From Petrolisthes cinctipes (lineage: Eukaryota; Arthropoda; Malacostraca; Decapoda; Porcellanidae): 64,000 nucleotides of DNA. This document shows, in pieces, positions 22,978 through 34,592 of this stretch. The stretch lies in contig JAWQEG010000710.1 in NCBI GenBank assembly GCA_033782935.1, positions 5,456,001 to 5,520,000 of the forward strand. The letters run 5' to 3'. Within the stretch, counting starts at the first letter, position 1, and each line of letters starts with the position of its first letter. A program made the translations under genes and the position numbers. The notes below the pieces were generated by a model, which was given only the letters and a program-made list of their open reading frames with translations, was not told where the DNA came from and searched no databases.

Positions 22978-23478
22978 ACATGCCTACTCCGTGTTAGAGT
23001 ATTTTTTTTTAAATACAGGCCAAAAACATACTGAAAATCGATCTTTTAGGTGCCCAAAAGTCGATATGTGCATGCATCTTCTGTACCCGTTTATACCTCA
23101 AATTCTGGCCCTAAACACCCGAAAATTCGATATTTTGGATTCCCAGAAGCGATCTGTACATGCCTACTCCGTGTTAGAGTATTTTCAAAATTCAGGCCCA
23201 AAACATGCTGAAAATCGATATTTTTGGTGCCCAAAGTCAATATGTGCATGTATCTTCTGTACCCGTTTATATCTCAAATTCAGGCTCAAAACACCCGAAA
23301 ATTCAATATTTTGGGGTCCCAGAAGCAATCTGTACATGCCTACTCAGTGCTAGAATATTTTCAAAATATAGGTTAAAAACATGCTAAAAATCGATCTTTT
23401 AGGTGCCAAAAAGTCGATATCTCAAATTCAGTCCCAAAACACCCGAAAATTCGATATTTAGGGGTCCCAGAAGCGATC
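22978..23478 (+). repeat. Trimer with a nine-T tract in A
   Basis: In the A monomer the dyad gtattttcaaaatac is replaced by gta, nine T (23002-23010) and aaatac. This destroys the dyad and adds 3 bp. B (23155-23330) and Cm (23331-23478) follow. The same tract is found at 42599-42607, about 19.6 kb away. Confidence 0.88.
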
Positions 23479-23978
23479 TGTACATGCCTACTCCGTTTTA
23501 GAGTATTTTCAAAATACATGCTCAAAACATGCTGAAAATCGATCTTTTAGGTGCACAAAAGTCGATATGTGCATGCATCTTCAGTACCCGTTTATATCTC
23601 AAATTCAGCTCAAAACACCTGAAAATTCAATATTTTGGGGTCCCTGAAGCAATCTGTACATACTTACTCAGTGTTAGAGTATTTTCAAAATACTGGCCCA
23701 AAACATGCTGAAAATCGATATTTTAGATGCCCAAAGTCAATATGTGCATGTATCTTCTGTACCCGTTTATATCTCAAATTCAGGCTCAAAACACCCGAAA
23801 ATTCAATATTTTGGGGTCCCAGAAGCAATCTGTACATGCCTACACAGTGCTAGAATATTTTCAAAATATAGGCTAAAAACATGCTAAAAATCGACATTTT
23901 AGGTGCCAAAAAATCGATATCTCAAATTCAGTCCCAAAACACCCGAAAATTCGATATTTAGAGGTCCCAGAAGATATC
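23479..23978 (+). repeat. Variant trimer, 500 bp
   Basis: An A' lacking one base (ttcagctcaaaac) is followed by B' and Cl. Private changes are clustered: ctccgttttagag, cacctgaaaattc, tccctgaagc, catacttactc and atactggccc. The A' here is more diverged than its neighbours, as if it had escaped recent homogenisation. Confidence 0.82.
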
Positions 23979-24479
23979 TGTACATGCCTACTCCGTGTTA
24001 GAGTATTTTCAAAATACAGGCCAAAAACATACTGAAAATCGATCTTTTAGGTGCCCAAAAGTCGATATGTGCATGCATCTTCTGTACCCGTTTATATCTC
24101 AAATTCTGGCCCTAAACACCCGAAAATTCGATATTTTGGGGTCCCAGAAGCGATCTGTACATGCCTACTCCGTGTTAGAGTATTTTCAAAATTCAGGCCC
24201 AAAACATGCTGAAAATCGATATTTTTCGTGCCCAAAGTCAATATGTGCATGTATCTTCTGTACCCGTTTATATCTCAAATTCAGGCTCAAAACACCCGAA
24301 AAATCAATATTTTGGGGTCCCAGAAGCAATCTGTACATGCCTACTCAGTGCTAGAATATTTTCAAAATATGGGCTAAAAACATGCTAAAAATCGATCTTT
24401 TAGGTGCCAAAAAGTCGATATCTCAAATTCAGTCCCAAAACACCCGAAAATTCGATATTTAGGGGTCCCAGAAGCGATC

Positions 24480-24955
24480 TGTACATGCCTACTCCGTGTT
24501 AGAGTATTTTCAAAATACATGCTCAAAACATACTGAAAATCGATCTTTTAGGTGCACAAAAGTCGATATGTGCATGCATCTTCAGTACCCGTTTATATTT
24601 CAAATTCAGGCTCAAAACACCCGAAAATTCAATATTTTGGGGTCCCAGAAGCAATCTGTACATGCCTACTCAGTGTTAGAGTATTTTCAAAATACAGGCC
24701 CAAAACATGCTGAAAATCGATATTTTAGATGCCCAAAGTCAATATGTGCATGTATCTTCTGTACCCGTTTATATCTCAAATTCAGGCTCAAAACACCCGA
24801 AAATTCAATATTTTGGGGTCCCAGTGCTAGAATATTTTCAAAATATAGGCTAAAAACATGCTAAAAATCGACATTTTAGGTGCCAAAAAATCGATATCTC
24901 AAATTCAGTCCCAAAACACCCGAAAATTCGATATTTAGAGGTCCCAGAAGTTATC
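24480..24955 (+). repeat. Trimer with a 25-bp deletion across the B'/C junction, 476 bp
   Basis: B' runs into C as ggggtcccagtgctag, skipping 25 bp that include the TGTACA monomer start. The trimer is 476 bp instead of 501. An identical junction occurs in the trimer 26814-27289, offset 2334 bp, with the shared variants tatatttcaaattc and atatgggctaaaaac just upstream. The matching trimer of the second large copy (28440-28940) is intact. Confidence 0.88.
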
Positions 24956-25315
24956 TGTACATGCCTACTCCGTGTTAGAGTATTTTCAAAATACAGGCCA
25001 AAAACATACTGAAAATCGATCTTTTATCTTTTAGGTGCCCAAAAGTCGATATGTGCATGCATCTTCTGTACCCGTTTATATCTCAAATTCTGGCCCTAAA
25101 CACCCGAAAATTCGATATTTTGGGGTCCCAGAAGCGATCTGTACATCCCTACTCCGTGTTGGAGTATTTTCAAAATTCAGGCCCAAAACATGCTGAAAAT
25201 CGATATTTTTGGTGCCCAAAGTCAATATGTGCATGTATCTTCTGTACCCGTTTATATCTTAAATTCAGGCTCAAAACACCCGAAAATTCAATATTTTGGG
25301 GTCCCAGAAGCAATC

Positions 25316-25481
25316 TGTACAGTGTTAGAGTATTTTCAAAATACAGGCCCAAAACATGCTGAAAATCGATATTTTAGATACCCAAAGTCAATATGTGCAT
25401 GTATCTTCTGTACCCGTTTATATCTCAAATTCAGGCTCAAAACACCCGAAAATTCAATATTTTGGGGTCCCAGAAGCAATC
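25316..25481 (+). repeat. 166-bp fusion monomer, Cs start on a B' body
   Basis: The monomer begins tgtacagtgttagag, so it carries the 10-bp deletion typical of Cs, but continues as B' (aatacaggcccaaaac). 176 - 10 = 166. It shows the deletion moving onto another class by conversion or crossover. It is copied at 29301-29466. Confidence 0.88.
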
Positions 25482-27938
25482 TGTACATGCCTACACAGTG
25501 CTAGAATATTTTCAAAATATAGGCTAAAAACATGCTAAAAATCGACATTTTAGGTGCCAAAAAATCGATATCTCAAATTCAGTCCCAAAACACCCGAAAA
25601 TTCGATATTTAGAGGTCCCAGAAGGTATCGGTACATGCCTAATTCTTGTTAGAGTATTTTCAAAATACAGGCCAAAAACATACTGAAAATCGATCCTTTA
25701 GGTGCCCAAAAGTCTATCGGATATGTGCATGCATCTTCTGTACCCGTTTATATCTCAAATTCTGTCCCTAAACACCCGAAAATTCAATATTTTGGGGTCC
25801 CAGAAGCGATCTGTACATGCCTACTCCGTGTTAGAGTATTTTCAAAATTCAGGCCCAAAACATGCTGAAAATCGATATTTTTGGTGCCCAAAGTCAATAT
25901 GTGCATGTATCTTCTGTACCCGTTTATATCTCAAATTCAGGCTCAAAACACCCGAAAATTCAATATTTTGGGGTCCCAGAAGCAATCTGTACATGCCTAC
26001 TCAGTGCTAGAATATTTTCAAAATATAGGCTAAAAACATGCTAAAAATCGATCTTTTAGGTGCCAAAAAGTCGATATCTCAAATTCAGTCCCAAAACACC
26101 CGAAAATTCGATATTTAGGGGTCCCAGAAGCGATCTGTACATGCCTACTCCGTGTTAGAGTATTTTCAAAATACATGCTCAAAACATACTGAAAATCGAT
26201 CTTTTAGGTGCACAAAAGTCGATATGTGCATGCATCTTCAGTACCCGTTTATATCTCAAATTCAGGCTTAAAACACCCGAAAATTCAATATTTTGGGGTC
26301 CCAGAAGCAATCTGTACATGCCTACTCCGTGTTAGAGTATTTTCAAAATACAGGCCAAAAACATACTGAAAATCGATCTTTTAGGTGCCCAAAAGTCGAT
26401 ATGTGCATGCATCTTCTGTACCCGTTTATATCTCAAATTCTGGCCCTAAACACCCGAAAATTCGATATTTTGGGGTCCCAGAAGCGATCTGTACATGCCT
26501 ACTCCGTGTTAGAGTATTTTCAAAATTCAGGCTCAAAACATGCTGAAAATCGATATTTTTGGTGCCCAAAGTCAATATGTGCATATATCTTCTGTACCCG
26601 TTTATATCTCAAATTCAGGCTCAAAACACCCGAAAATTCAATATTAAGGGGTCCCAGAAGCAATCTGTACATGCCTACTCAGTGCTAGAATATTTTCAAA
26701 ATATGGGCTAAAAACATGCTAAAAATCGATCTTTTAGGTGCCAAAAAGTCGATATCTCAAATTCAGTCCCAAAACACACGAAAATTCGATATTTAGGGGT
26801 CCCAGAAGCGATCTGTACATGCCTACTCCGTGTTAGAGTATTTTCAAAATACATGCTCAAAACATACTGAAAATCGATCTTTTAGGTGCACAAAAGTCGA
26901 TATGTGCATGCATCTTCAGTACCCGTTTATATTTCAAATTCAGGCTCAAAACACCCGAAAATTCAATATTTTGGGGTCCCAGAAGCAATCTGTACATGCC
27001 TACTCAGTGTTAGAGTATTTTCAAAATACAGGCCCAAAACATGCTGAAAATCGATATTTTAGATGCCCAAAGTCAATATGTGCATGTATCTTCTGTACCC
27101 GTTTATATCTCAAATTCAGGCTCAAAACACCCGAAAATTCAATATTTTGGGGTCCCAGTGCTAGAATATTTTCAAAATATAGGCTAAAAACATGCTAAAA
27201 ATCGACATTTTAGGTGCCAAAAAATCGATATCTCAAATTCAGTCCCAAAACACCCGAAAATTCGATATTTAGAGGACCCAGAAGGTATCTGTACATGCCT
27301 GCTCCGTGTTAGAGTATTTTCAAAATACATGCTCAAAACATACTGAAAATCGATATTTTAGATTCCCAAAGTCAATATGTGCATGTATCTTCTGTACCCG
27401 TTTATATCTCAAATTCAGGCTCAAAACACCCGAAAATTCAATATTTTGGGGTTCCAGAAGCAATCTGTACATGCCTACACAGTGCTTGAATATTTTCAAA
27501 ATATAGGCTATAAACATGCTAAAAATCGACATTTTAGGTGCCAAAAAATCGATATCACAAATTCAGTCCCAAAACACCCGAAAATTCGATATTTAGGGGT
27601 CCCAGAAGCGATCTGTACATGCCTACTCAGTGTTAGAGTATTTTCAAAATACATGCTCAAAACATACTGAAAATCGATCTTTTAGGTGCACAAAAGTCGA
27701 TATGTGCATGTATCTTCAGTACCCGTTTATATCTCAAATTCAGGCTCAAAACACCCGAAAATTCAATATTTTGGGGTCCCAGAAGCAATCTGTACATGCC
27801 TACACAGTGCTAGAATATTTTCAAAATATAGGCTAAAAACATGCTAAAAATCGACATTTTAGGTGCCAAAAAATCGATATCTCAAATTCAGTCCCAAAAC
27901 ACCCGAAAATTCGATATTTAGAGGTCCCAGAAGGTATC

Positions 27939-30900
27939 TGTACATGCCTACTCCGTGTTAGAGTATTTTCAAAATACAGGCCAAAAACATACTGAAAATC
28001 GATCTTTTAGGTGCCCAAAAGTCGATATGTGCATGCATCTTCTGTACCCGTTTATATCTCAAATTCTGGCCCAAAACACCCGAAAATTCGATATTTTGGG
28101 GTCCCAGAAGCGATCTGTACATGCCTACTCCGTGTTAGAGTATTTTCAAAATTCAGGCCCAAAACATGCTGAAAATCGATATTTTTGGTGCTCAAAGTCA
28201 ATATGTGCATGTATCTTCTGTACCCGTTTATATCTCAAATTCAGGCTCAAAACACCCGAAAAATCAATATTTTGGGGTCCCAGAAGCAATCTGTACATGC
28301 CTACTCAGTGCTAGAATATTTTCAAAATATAGGCTAAAAACATGCTAAAAATCGATCTTTTAGGTGCCAAAAAGTCGATATCTCAAATTCAGTCCCAAAA
28401 CACCCGAAAATTCGATATTTAGGGGTCCCAGAAGCGATCTGTACATGCCTACTCCGTGTTAGAGTATTTTCAAAATACATGCTCATAACATACTGAAAAT
28501 CGATCTTTTAGGTGCAAAAAAGTCGATATGTGCATGCATCTTCTGTACCCGTTTATATCTCAAATTCAGGCTCAAAACACCCGAAAATTCAATATTTTGG
28601 GGTCCTAGAAGCAATCTGTACATGCCTACTCAGTGTTAGAGTATTTTCAAAATAAAGGCCCAAAACATGCTGAAAATCGATATTTTAGATGCCCAAAGTC
28701 AATATGTGCATGTATCTTCTGTACCCGTTTATATCTCAAATTCAGGCTCAAAACACCCGAAAATTCAATATTTTGGGGTCCCAGAAGCAATCTGTACATG
28801 CCTACACAGTGCTAGAATATTTTCAAAATATAGGCTAAAAACATGCTAAAAATCGACATTTTATGTGCCAAAAAATCGATATCTCAAATTCAGTCCCAAA
28901 ACACCCGAAAATTCGATATTTAGAGGTCCCAGAAGTTATCTGTACATGCCTACTCCGTGTTAGAGTATTTTCAAAATAAAGGCCAAAAACATACTGAAAA
29001 TCGATCTTTTATCTTTTAGGTGCCCAAAAGTCGATATGTGCATGCATCTTCTGTACCCGTTTATATCTCAAATTCTGGCCCTAAACACCCGAAAATTCGA
29101 TATTTTGGGGTCCCAGAAGCGATCTGTACATCCCTACTCCGTGTTAGAGTATTTTCAAAATTCAGGCCCAAAACATGCTGAAAATCGATATTTTTGGTGC
29201 CCAAAGTCAATATGTGCATGTATCTTCTGTACCCGTTTATATCTTAAATTCAGGCTCAAAACACCCGAAAATTCAATATTTTGGGGTCCCAGAAGCAATC
29301 TGTACAGTGTTAGAGTATTTTCAAAATACAGGCCCAAAACATGCTGAAAATCGATATTTTAGATGCCCAAAGTCAATATGTGCATGTATCTTCTGTACCC
29401 GTTTATATCTCAAATTCAGGCTCAAAACACCCGAAAATTCAATATTTTGGGGTCCCAGAAGCAATCTGTACATGCCTACACAGTGCTAGAATATTTTCAA
29501 AATATAGGCTAAAAACATGCTAAAAATCGACATTTTAGGTGCCAAAAAATCGATATCTCAAATTCAGTCCCAAAACACCCGAAAATTCGATATTTAGAGG
29601 TCCCAGAAGGTATCGGTACATGCCTAATTCTTGTTAGAGTATTTTCAAAATACAGGCCAAAAACATACTGAAAATCGATCTTTTAGGTGCCCAAAAGTCT
29701 ATCGGATATGTGCATGCATCTTCTGTACCCGTTTATATATCAAATTCTGGCCCTAAACACCCGAAAATTCGATATTTTGGGGTCCCAGAAGCGATCTGTA
29801 CATGCCTACTCCGTGTTAGAGTATTTTCAAAATTCAGGCCCAAAACATGCTGAAAATCGATATTTTTGGTGCCCAAAGTCAATATGTGCATGTATCTTCT
29901 GTACCCGTTTATATCTCAAATTCAGGCTCAAAACACCCGAAAATTCAATATTTTGGGGTCCCAGAAGCAATCTGTACATGCCTACTCAGTGCTAGAATAT
30001 TTTCAAAATATAGGCTAAAAACATGCTAAAAATCGATCTTTTAGGTGCCAGAAAGTCGATATCTCAAATTCAGTCCCAAAACACCCGAAAATTCGATATT
30101 TAGGGGTCCCAGAAGCGATCTGTACATGCCTACTCCGTGTTAGAGTATTTTCAAAATACATGCTCAAAACATACTGAAAATCGATATTTTAGGTGCACAA
30201 AAGTCGATATGTGCATGCATCTTCAGTACCCGTTTATATCTCAAATTCAGGCTCAAAACACCCGAAAATTCAATATTTTGGGGTCCCAGAAGCAATCTGT
30301 ACATGCCTACTCCGTGTTAGAGTATTTTCAAAATACAGGCCAAAAACATACTGAAAATCGATCTTTTAGGTGCCCAAAAGTCGATATGTGCATGCATCTT
30401 CTGTACCCGTTTATATCTCAAATTCTGGCCCTAAACACCCGAAAATTCGATATTTTGGGGTCCCAGAAGCGATCTGTACATGCCTACTCCGTGTTAGAGT
30501 ATTTTCAAAATTCAGGCTCAAAACATGCTGAAAATCGATATTTTTGGTGCCCAAAGTCAATATGTGCATATATCTTCTGTACCCGTTTATATCTCAAATT
30601 CAGGCTCAAAACACCCGAAAATTCAATATTAAGGGGTCCCAGAAGCAATCTGTACATGCCTACTCAGTGCTAGAATATTTTCAAAATATAGGCTAAAAAC
30701 ATGCTAAAAATCGATCTTTTAGGTGCCAAAAAGTCGATATCTCAAATTCAGTCCCAAAACACCCGAAAATTCAATATTTAGGGGTCCCAGAAGCGATCTG
30801 TACATGCCTACTCAGTGTTAGAGTATTTTCAAAATACATGCTCAAAACATACTGAAAATCGATCTTTTAGGTGCACAAAAGTCGATATGTGCATGCATCT

Positions 30901-31124
30901 TCAGTACCCGTTTATATCTCAAATTCAGGCTCAAAACACCCGAAAATTCAATATTTTGGGGACCCAGAAGCAATCTGTACATGCCTACACAGTGCTAGAA
31001 TATTTTCAAAATATAGGCTAAAAAACATGCTAAAAATCGACATTTTAGGTGCCAAAAAATCGATATCTCAAATTCAGTCACAAAACACCCGAAAATTTGA
31101 TATTTAGAGGTCCCAGAAGGTATC
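27939..31124 (+). repeat. Tandem duplication, copy 2, 3186 bp
   Basis: Unit lengths are 501, 501, 674, 506, 678 and 326. It matches copy 1 but lacks the 800 bp corresponding to 26814-27613, lacks the 25-bp deletion and has one extra base in its last unit: 3960 + 25 - 800 + 1 = 3186. Its last unit starts with ctactcagtgttag on an A' body, an unusual combination shared with 27614 in copy 1. Confidence 0.87.
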
Positions 31125-31772
31125 TGTACATGCCTACTGCGTGTTAGATTATTTTCAAAATTCAGGACCAAAACATGCTGAAAATCGATATTTTTGGTGC
31201 CCAAAGTCAATATGTGCATGTATCTTCTGTACCCGTTTATATCTCAAATTCAGGCTCAAAACACCCGAAAATTCAATATTTTGGGGTCCCAGAAGCAATC
31301 TGTACATGCCTACTCAGTGCTAGAATATTTTCAAAATATAGGCTAAAAACATGCTAAAAATCGATCTTTTAGGTGCCAAAAAGTCGATATCTCAAATTCA
31401 GTCCCAAAACACCCGAAAATTCGATATTTAAGGGTCCCAGAAGCGATCTGTACATGTCTACTCCGTGTTAGAGTATTTTCAAAATACAGGCCTAAAACAT
31501 GCTGAAAATCGATATTTTAGATGCCCAAAGTCAATATGTGCATATATCATCTGTACCCGTTTATATCTCAAATTCAGGCTCAAAACACCCGAAAATTCAA
31601 TATTTTGGGGTCCCAGAAGCAATCTGTACATGCCTACACAGTGCTAGAATATTTTCAAAATATAGGCTAAAAACATGCTAAAAATCGACATTTTAGGTGC
31701 CAAAAAATCGATATCTCAAATTCAGTCCCAAAACACCCGAAAATTCGATATTTAGAGGTCTCAGAAGGTATC
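31125..31772 (+). repeat. Two B-C dimers, 324 bp each
   Basis: 31125-31448 is a B-like monomer (with gttagattatt and aggaccaaaac) plus Cm. 31449-31772 is a B' monomer plus Cl. Neither has an A monomer. B-C dimers of this length recur at 40274, 40598, 41924, 42248 and 55031. Confidence 0.87.
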
Positions 31773-33275
31773 TGTACATGCCTACTCCGTGTTAGAGTAT
31801 TTTCAAAATACAGGCCAAAAACATACTGAAAATCGATCTTTTAGGTGCCCAAAAGTCGATATGTGCATGCATCTTCTGTACCCGTTTATATCTCAAATTC
31901 TGGCCCTAAACACCCGAAAATTCGATATTTTGGGGTCCCAGAAGCGATCTGTACATGCCTACTCCGTGTTAGAGTATTTTCAAAATTCAGGTTCAAAACA
32001 TGCTGAAAATCGATATTTTTGGTGCCCAAAGTCAATATGTGCATGTATCTTCTGTACCCGTTTATATCTCAAATTCAGGCTCAAAACACCCGAAAATTCA
32101 ATATTTTGGGGTCCCAGAAGCAATCTGTACATGCCTACACAGTGCTAGAATATTTTCAAAATATAGGCTAAAAACATGCTAAAAATCGACATTTTAGGTG
32201 CCAAAAAATCGATATCTCAAATTCAGTCCCAAAACACCCGAAAATTCGATATTTAGAGGTCTCAGAAGGTATCTGTACATGCCTACTCCGTGTTAGAGTA
32301 TTTTCAAAATACAGGCCAAAAACATACTGAAAATCGATCTTTTAGGTGCCCAAAAGTCGATATGTGCATGCATCTTCTGTACCCGTTTATATCTCAAATT
32401 CTGGCCCTAAACACCCGAAAATTCGATATTTTGGGGTCCCAGAAGCGATCTGTACATGCCTACTCCGTGTTAGAGTATTTTCAAAATTCAGGTTCAAAAC
32501 ATGCTGAATATCGATATTTTTGGTGCCCAAAGTCAATATGTGCATGTATCTTCTGTACCCGTTTATATCTCAAATTCAGGCTCAAAACACCCGAAAATTC
32601 AATATTAAGGGGTCCCAGAAGCAATCTGTACATGCCTACTCAGTGCTAGAATATTTTCAAAATATAGGCTAAAAACATGCTAAAAATCGATCTTTTAGGT
32701 GCCAAAAAATCGATATCTCAAATTCAGTCACAAAACACCCGAAAATTCGATATTTAGAGGTCCCAGAAGGTATCTGTACATGCCTACACCGTGTTAGAGT
32801 ATTTTCAAAATACAGGCCAAAAACATACCGAAAATCGATCTTTTAGGTGCCCAAAAGTCGATATGTGCATGCATCTTCTGTACCCGTTTATATCTCAAAT
32901 TCTGGCCCTAAACACCCGAAAATTCGATATTTTGGGGTCCCAGAAGCGATCTGTACATGCCTACTCCGTGTTAGAGTATTTTCAAAATTCAGGCCCAAAA
33001 CATGCTGAAAATCGATATTTTTGGTGCCCAAAGTCAATATGTGCATGTATCTTCTGTACCCGTTTATATCTCAAATTCAGGCTCAAAACACTCGAAAATT
33101 CAATATTTTGGGATCCCAGAAGCAATCTGTACATGCCTACTCAGTGCTAGAATATTTTCAAAATATAGGCTAAAAACATGCTAAAAATCGATCTTTTAGA
33201 TGCCAAAAAGTCGATATCTCAAATTCAGTCCCAAAACACCCGAAAATTCGATATTTAGGGGTCCCAGAAGCAATC
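31773..33275 (+). repeat. Three 501-bp A-B-C trimers in a row
   Basis: Trimers start at 31773, 32274 and 32775. The usual alternation with A'-B' trimers is lost. The variants gaggtctcagaagg (about 31757 and 32258) and aggttcaaaacatgc are shared by neighbours, which points to very local duplication by 501 bp. Confidence 0.87.
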
Positions 33276-34592
33276 TGTAAATGCCTACTCCGTGTTAGAG
33301 TATTTTCAAAATACATGCTCAAAACATACTGAAAATCGATCTTTTAGGTGCACAAAAGTCGATATGTGCATGCATCTTCAGTACCCGTTTATATCTCAAA
33401 TTCAGGCTCAAAACACCCGAAAATTCAATATTTTGGGGTCCCAGAAGCAATCTGTACATGCCTACTCAGTGTTAGAGTATTTTCAAAATTCAGGACCAAA
33501 ACATGCTGAAAATCGATATTTTTGGTGCCCAAAGTCAATATGTGCATGTATCTTCTGTACCCGTTTATATCTCAAATTCAGGCTCAAAACACCCGAAAAT
33601 TCAATATTTTGGGGTCCCAGAAGCAATCTGTACAGTGTTAGAATATTTTCAAAATATAGGCTAAAAACATGCTAAAAATCGATCTTTTAGGTGCCAAAAA
33701 GTCGATATCTCAAATTCAGTCCCAAAACACCCGAAAATTCGATATTTAGGGGTCCCAGAAGCGATCTGTACATGCCTACTCCGTGTTAGAGTATTTTCAA
33801 AATACATGCTCAAAACATACTGAAAATCGATCTTTTAGGTGCACAAAAGTCGATATGTGCATGCATCATCAGTACCCGTTTATATCTCAAATTCAGGCTC
33901 AAAACACCCGAAAATTCAATATTTTGGGGTCCCAGAAGCAATCTGTACATGCCTACTCCGTGTTAGAGTATTTTCAAAATACAGGCCCAAAACATGCTAA
34001 AAATCGATCTTTTAGGTGCCAAAAAGTCGATATCTCAAATTCAGTCCCAAAACACCCGAAAATTCGATATTTAGGGGTCCCAGAAGCGATCTGTACATGC
34101 CTACTCCGTGTTAGAGTATTTTCAAAATACATGCTCAAAACATACTGAAAATCGATCTTTTAGGTGCACAAAAGTCGATATGTGCATGCATCTTCAGTAC
34201 CCGTTTATATGTCAAATTCAGGCTCAAAACACCCGAAAATTCAATATTTTGGGGTCCCAGAAGCAATCTGTACATGCCTACTCAGTGTTAGAGTATTTTC
34301 AAAATACAGGCCCAAAACATGCTGAAAATCGATATTTTAGATGCCCAAAGTCAATATGTGCATATATCTTCTGTACCCGTTTATATCTCAAATTCAGGCT
34401 CAAAACACCCGAAAATTCAATATTTTGGGGTCCCAGAAGCAATCTGTACATGCCTACTCAGTGCTAGAATATTTTCAAAATATAGGCTAAAAACATGCTA
34501 AAAATCGATCTTTTAGGTGCCAAAAAGTCGATATCTCAAATTCAGTCCCAAAACACCCGAAAATTCGATATTTAGGGGTCCCAGAAGCGATC
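33276..34592 (+). repeat. Trimer, A'-hybrid dimer and trimer
   Basis: 33276-33766 is A', a B'/B hybrid and Cs. 33767-34091 is A' followed by a 148-bp B'/C hybrid that keeps ctccgtgttag at its start. 34092-34592 is A'-B'-Cm. The Cs monomer at 33629 is the first free-standing Cs after about 22.0 kb. Confidence 0.84.

Larger units (their letters stand above)
23979..27938 (+). repeat. Tandem duplication, copy 1, 3960 bp
   Basis: Unit lengths are 501, 476, 674, 506, 678, 476, 324 and 325, summing to 3960, and the next copy starts at 27939. Shared rare variants with copy 2 include gaaaaatcaatat (24298 and 28258), a 7-bp atctttt duplication (about 25025 and 29010), agtctatcggatatg (about 25711 and 29696), cctaattcttgttag and aatattaaggggtcc (about 26642 and 30627). 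Confidence 0.88.

Noticed and set aside
23002..23010. Poly-T tract as a retroelement tail or Pol III terminator
   Set aside because: The tract replaces a few bases of the monomer (tcaaaa), and there is no inserted element, target-site duplication or A/B box nearby. It is treated as a satellite variant.
25021..25035. 7-bp duplication (atctttt repeated) as a target-site duplication
   Set aside because: No element lies between the two copies. It is a simple slippage duplication, carried along in the tandem copy at about 29010.
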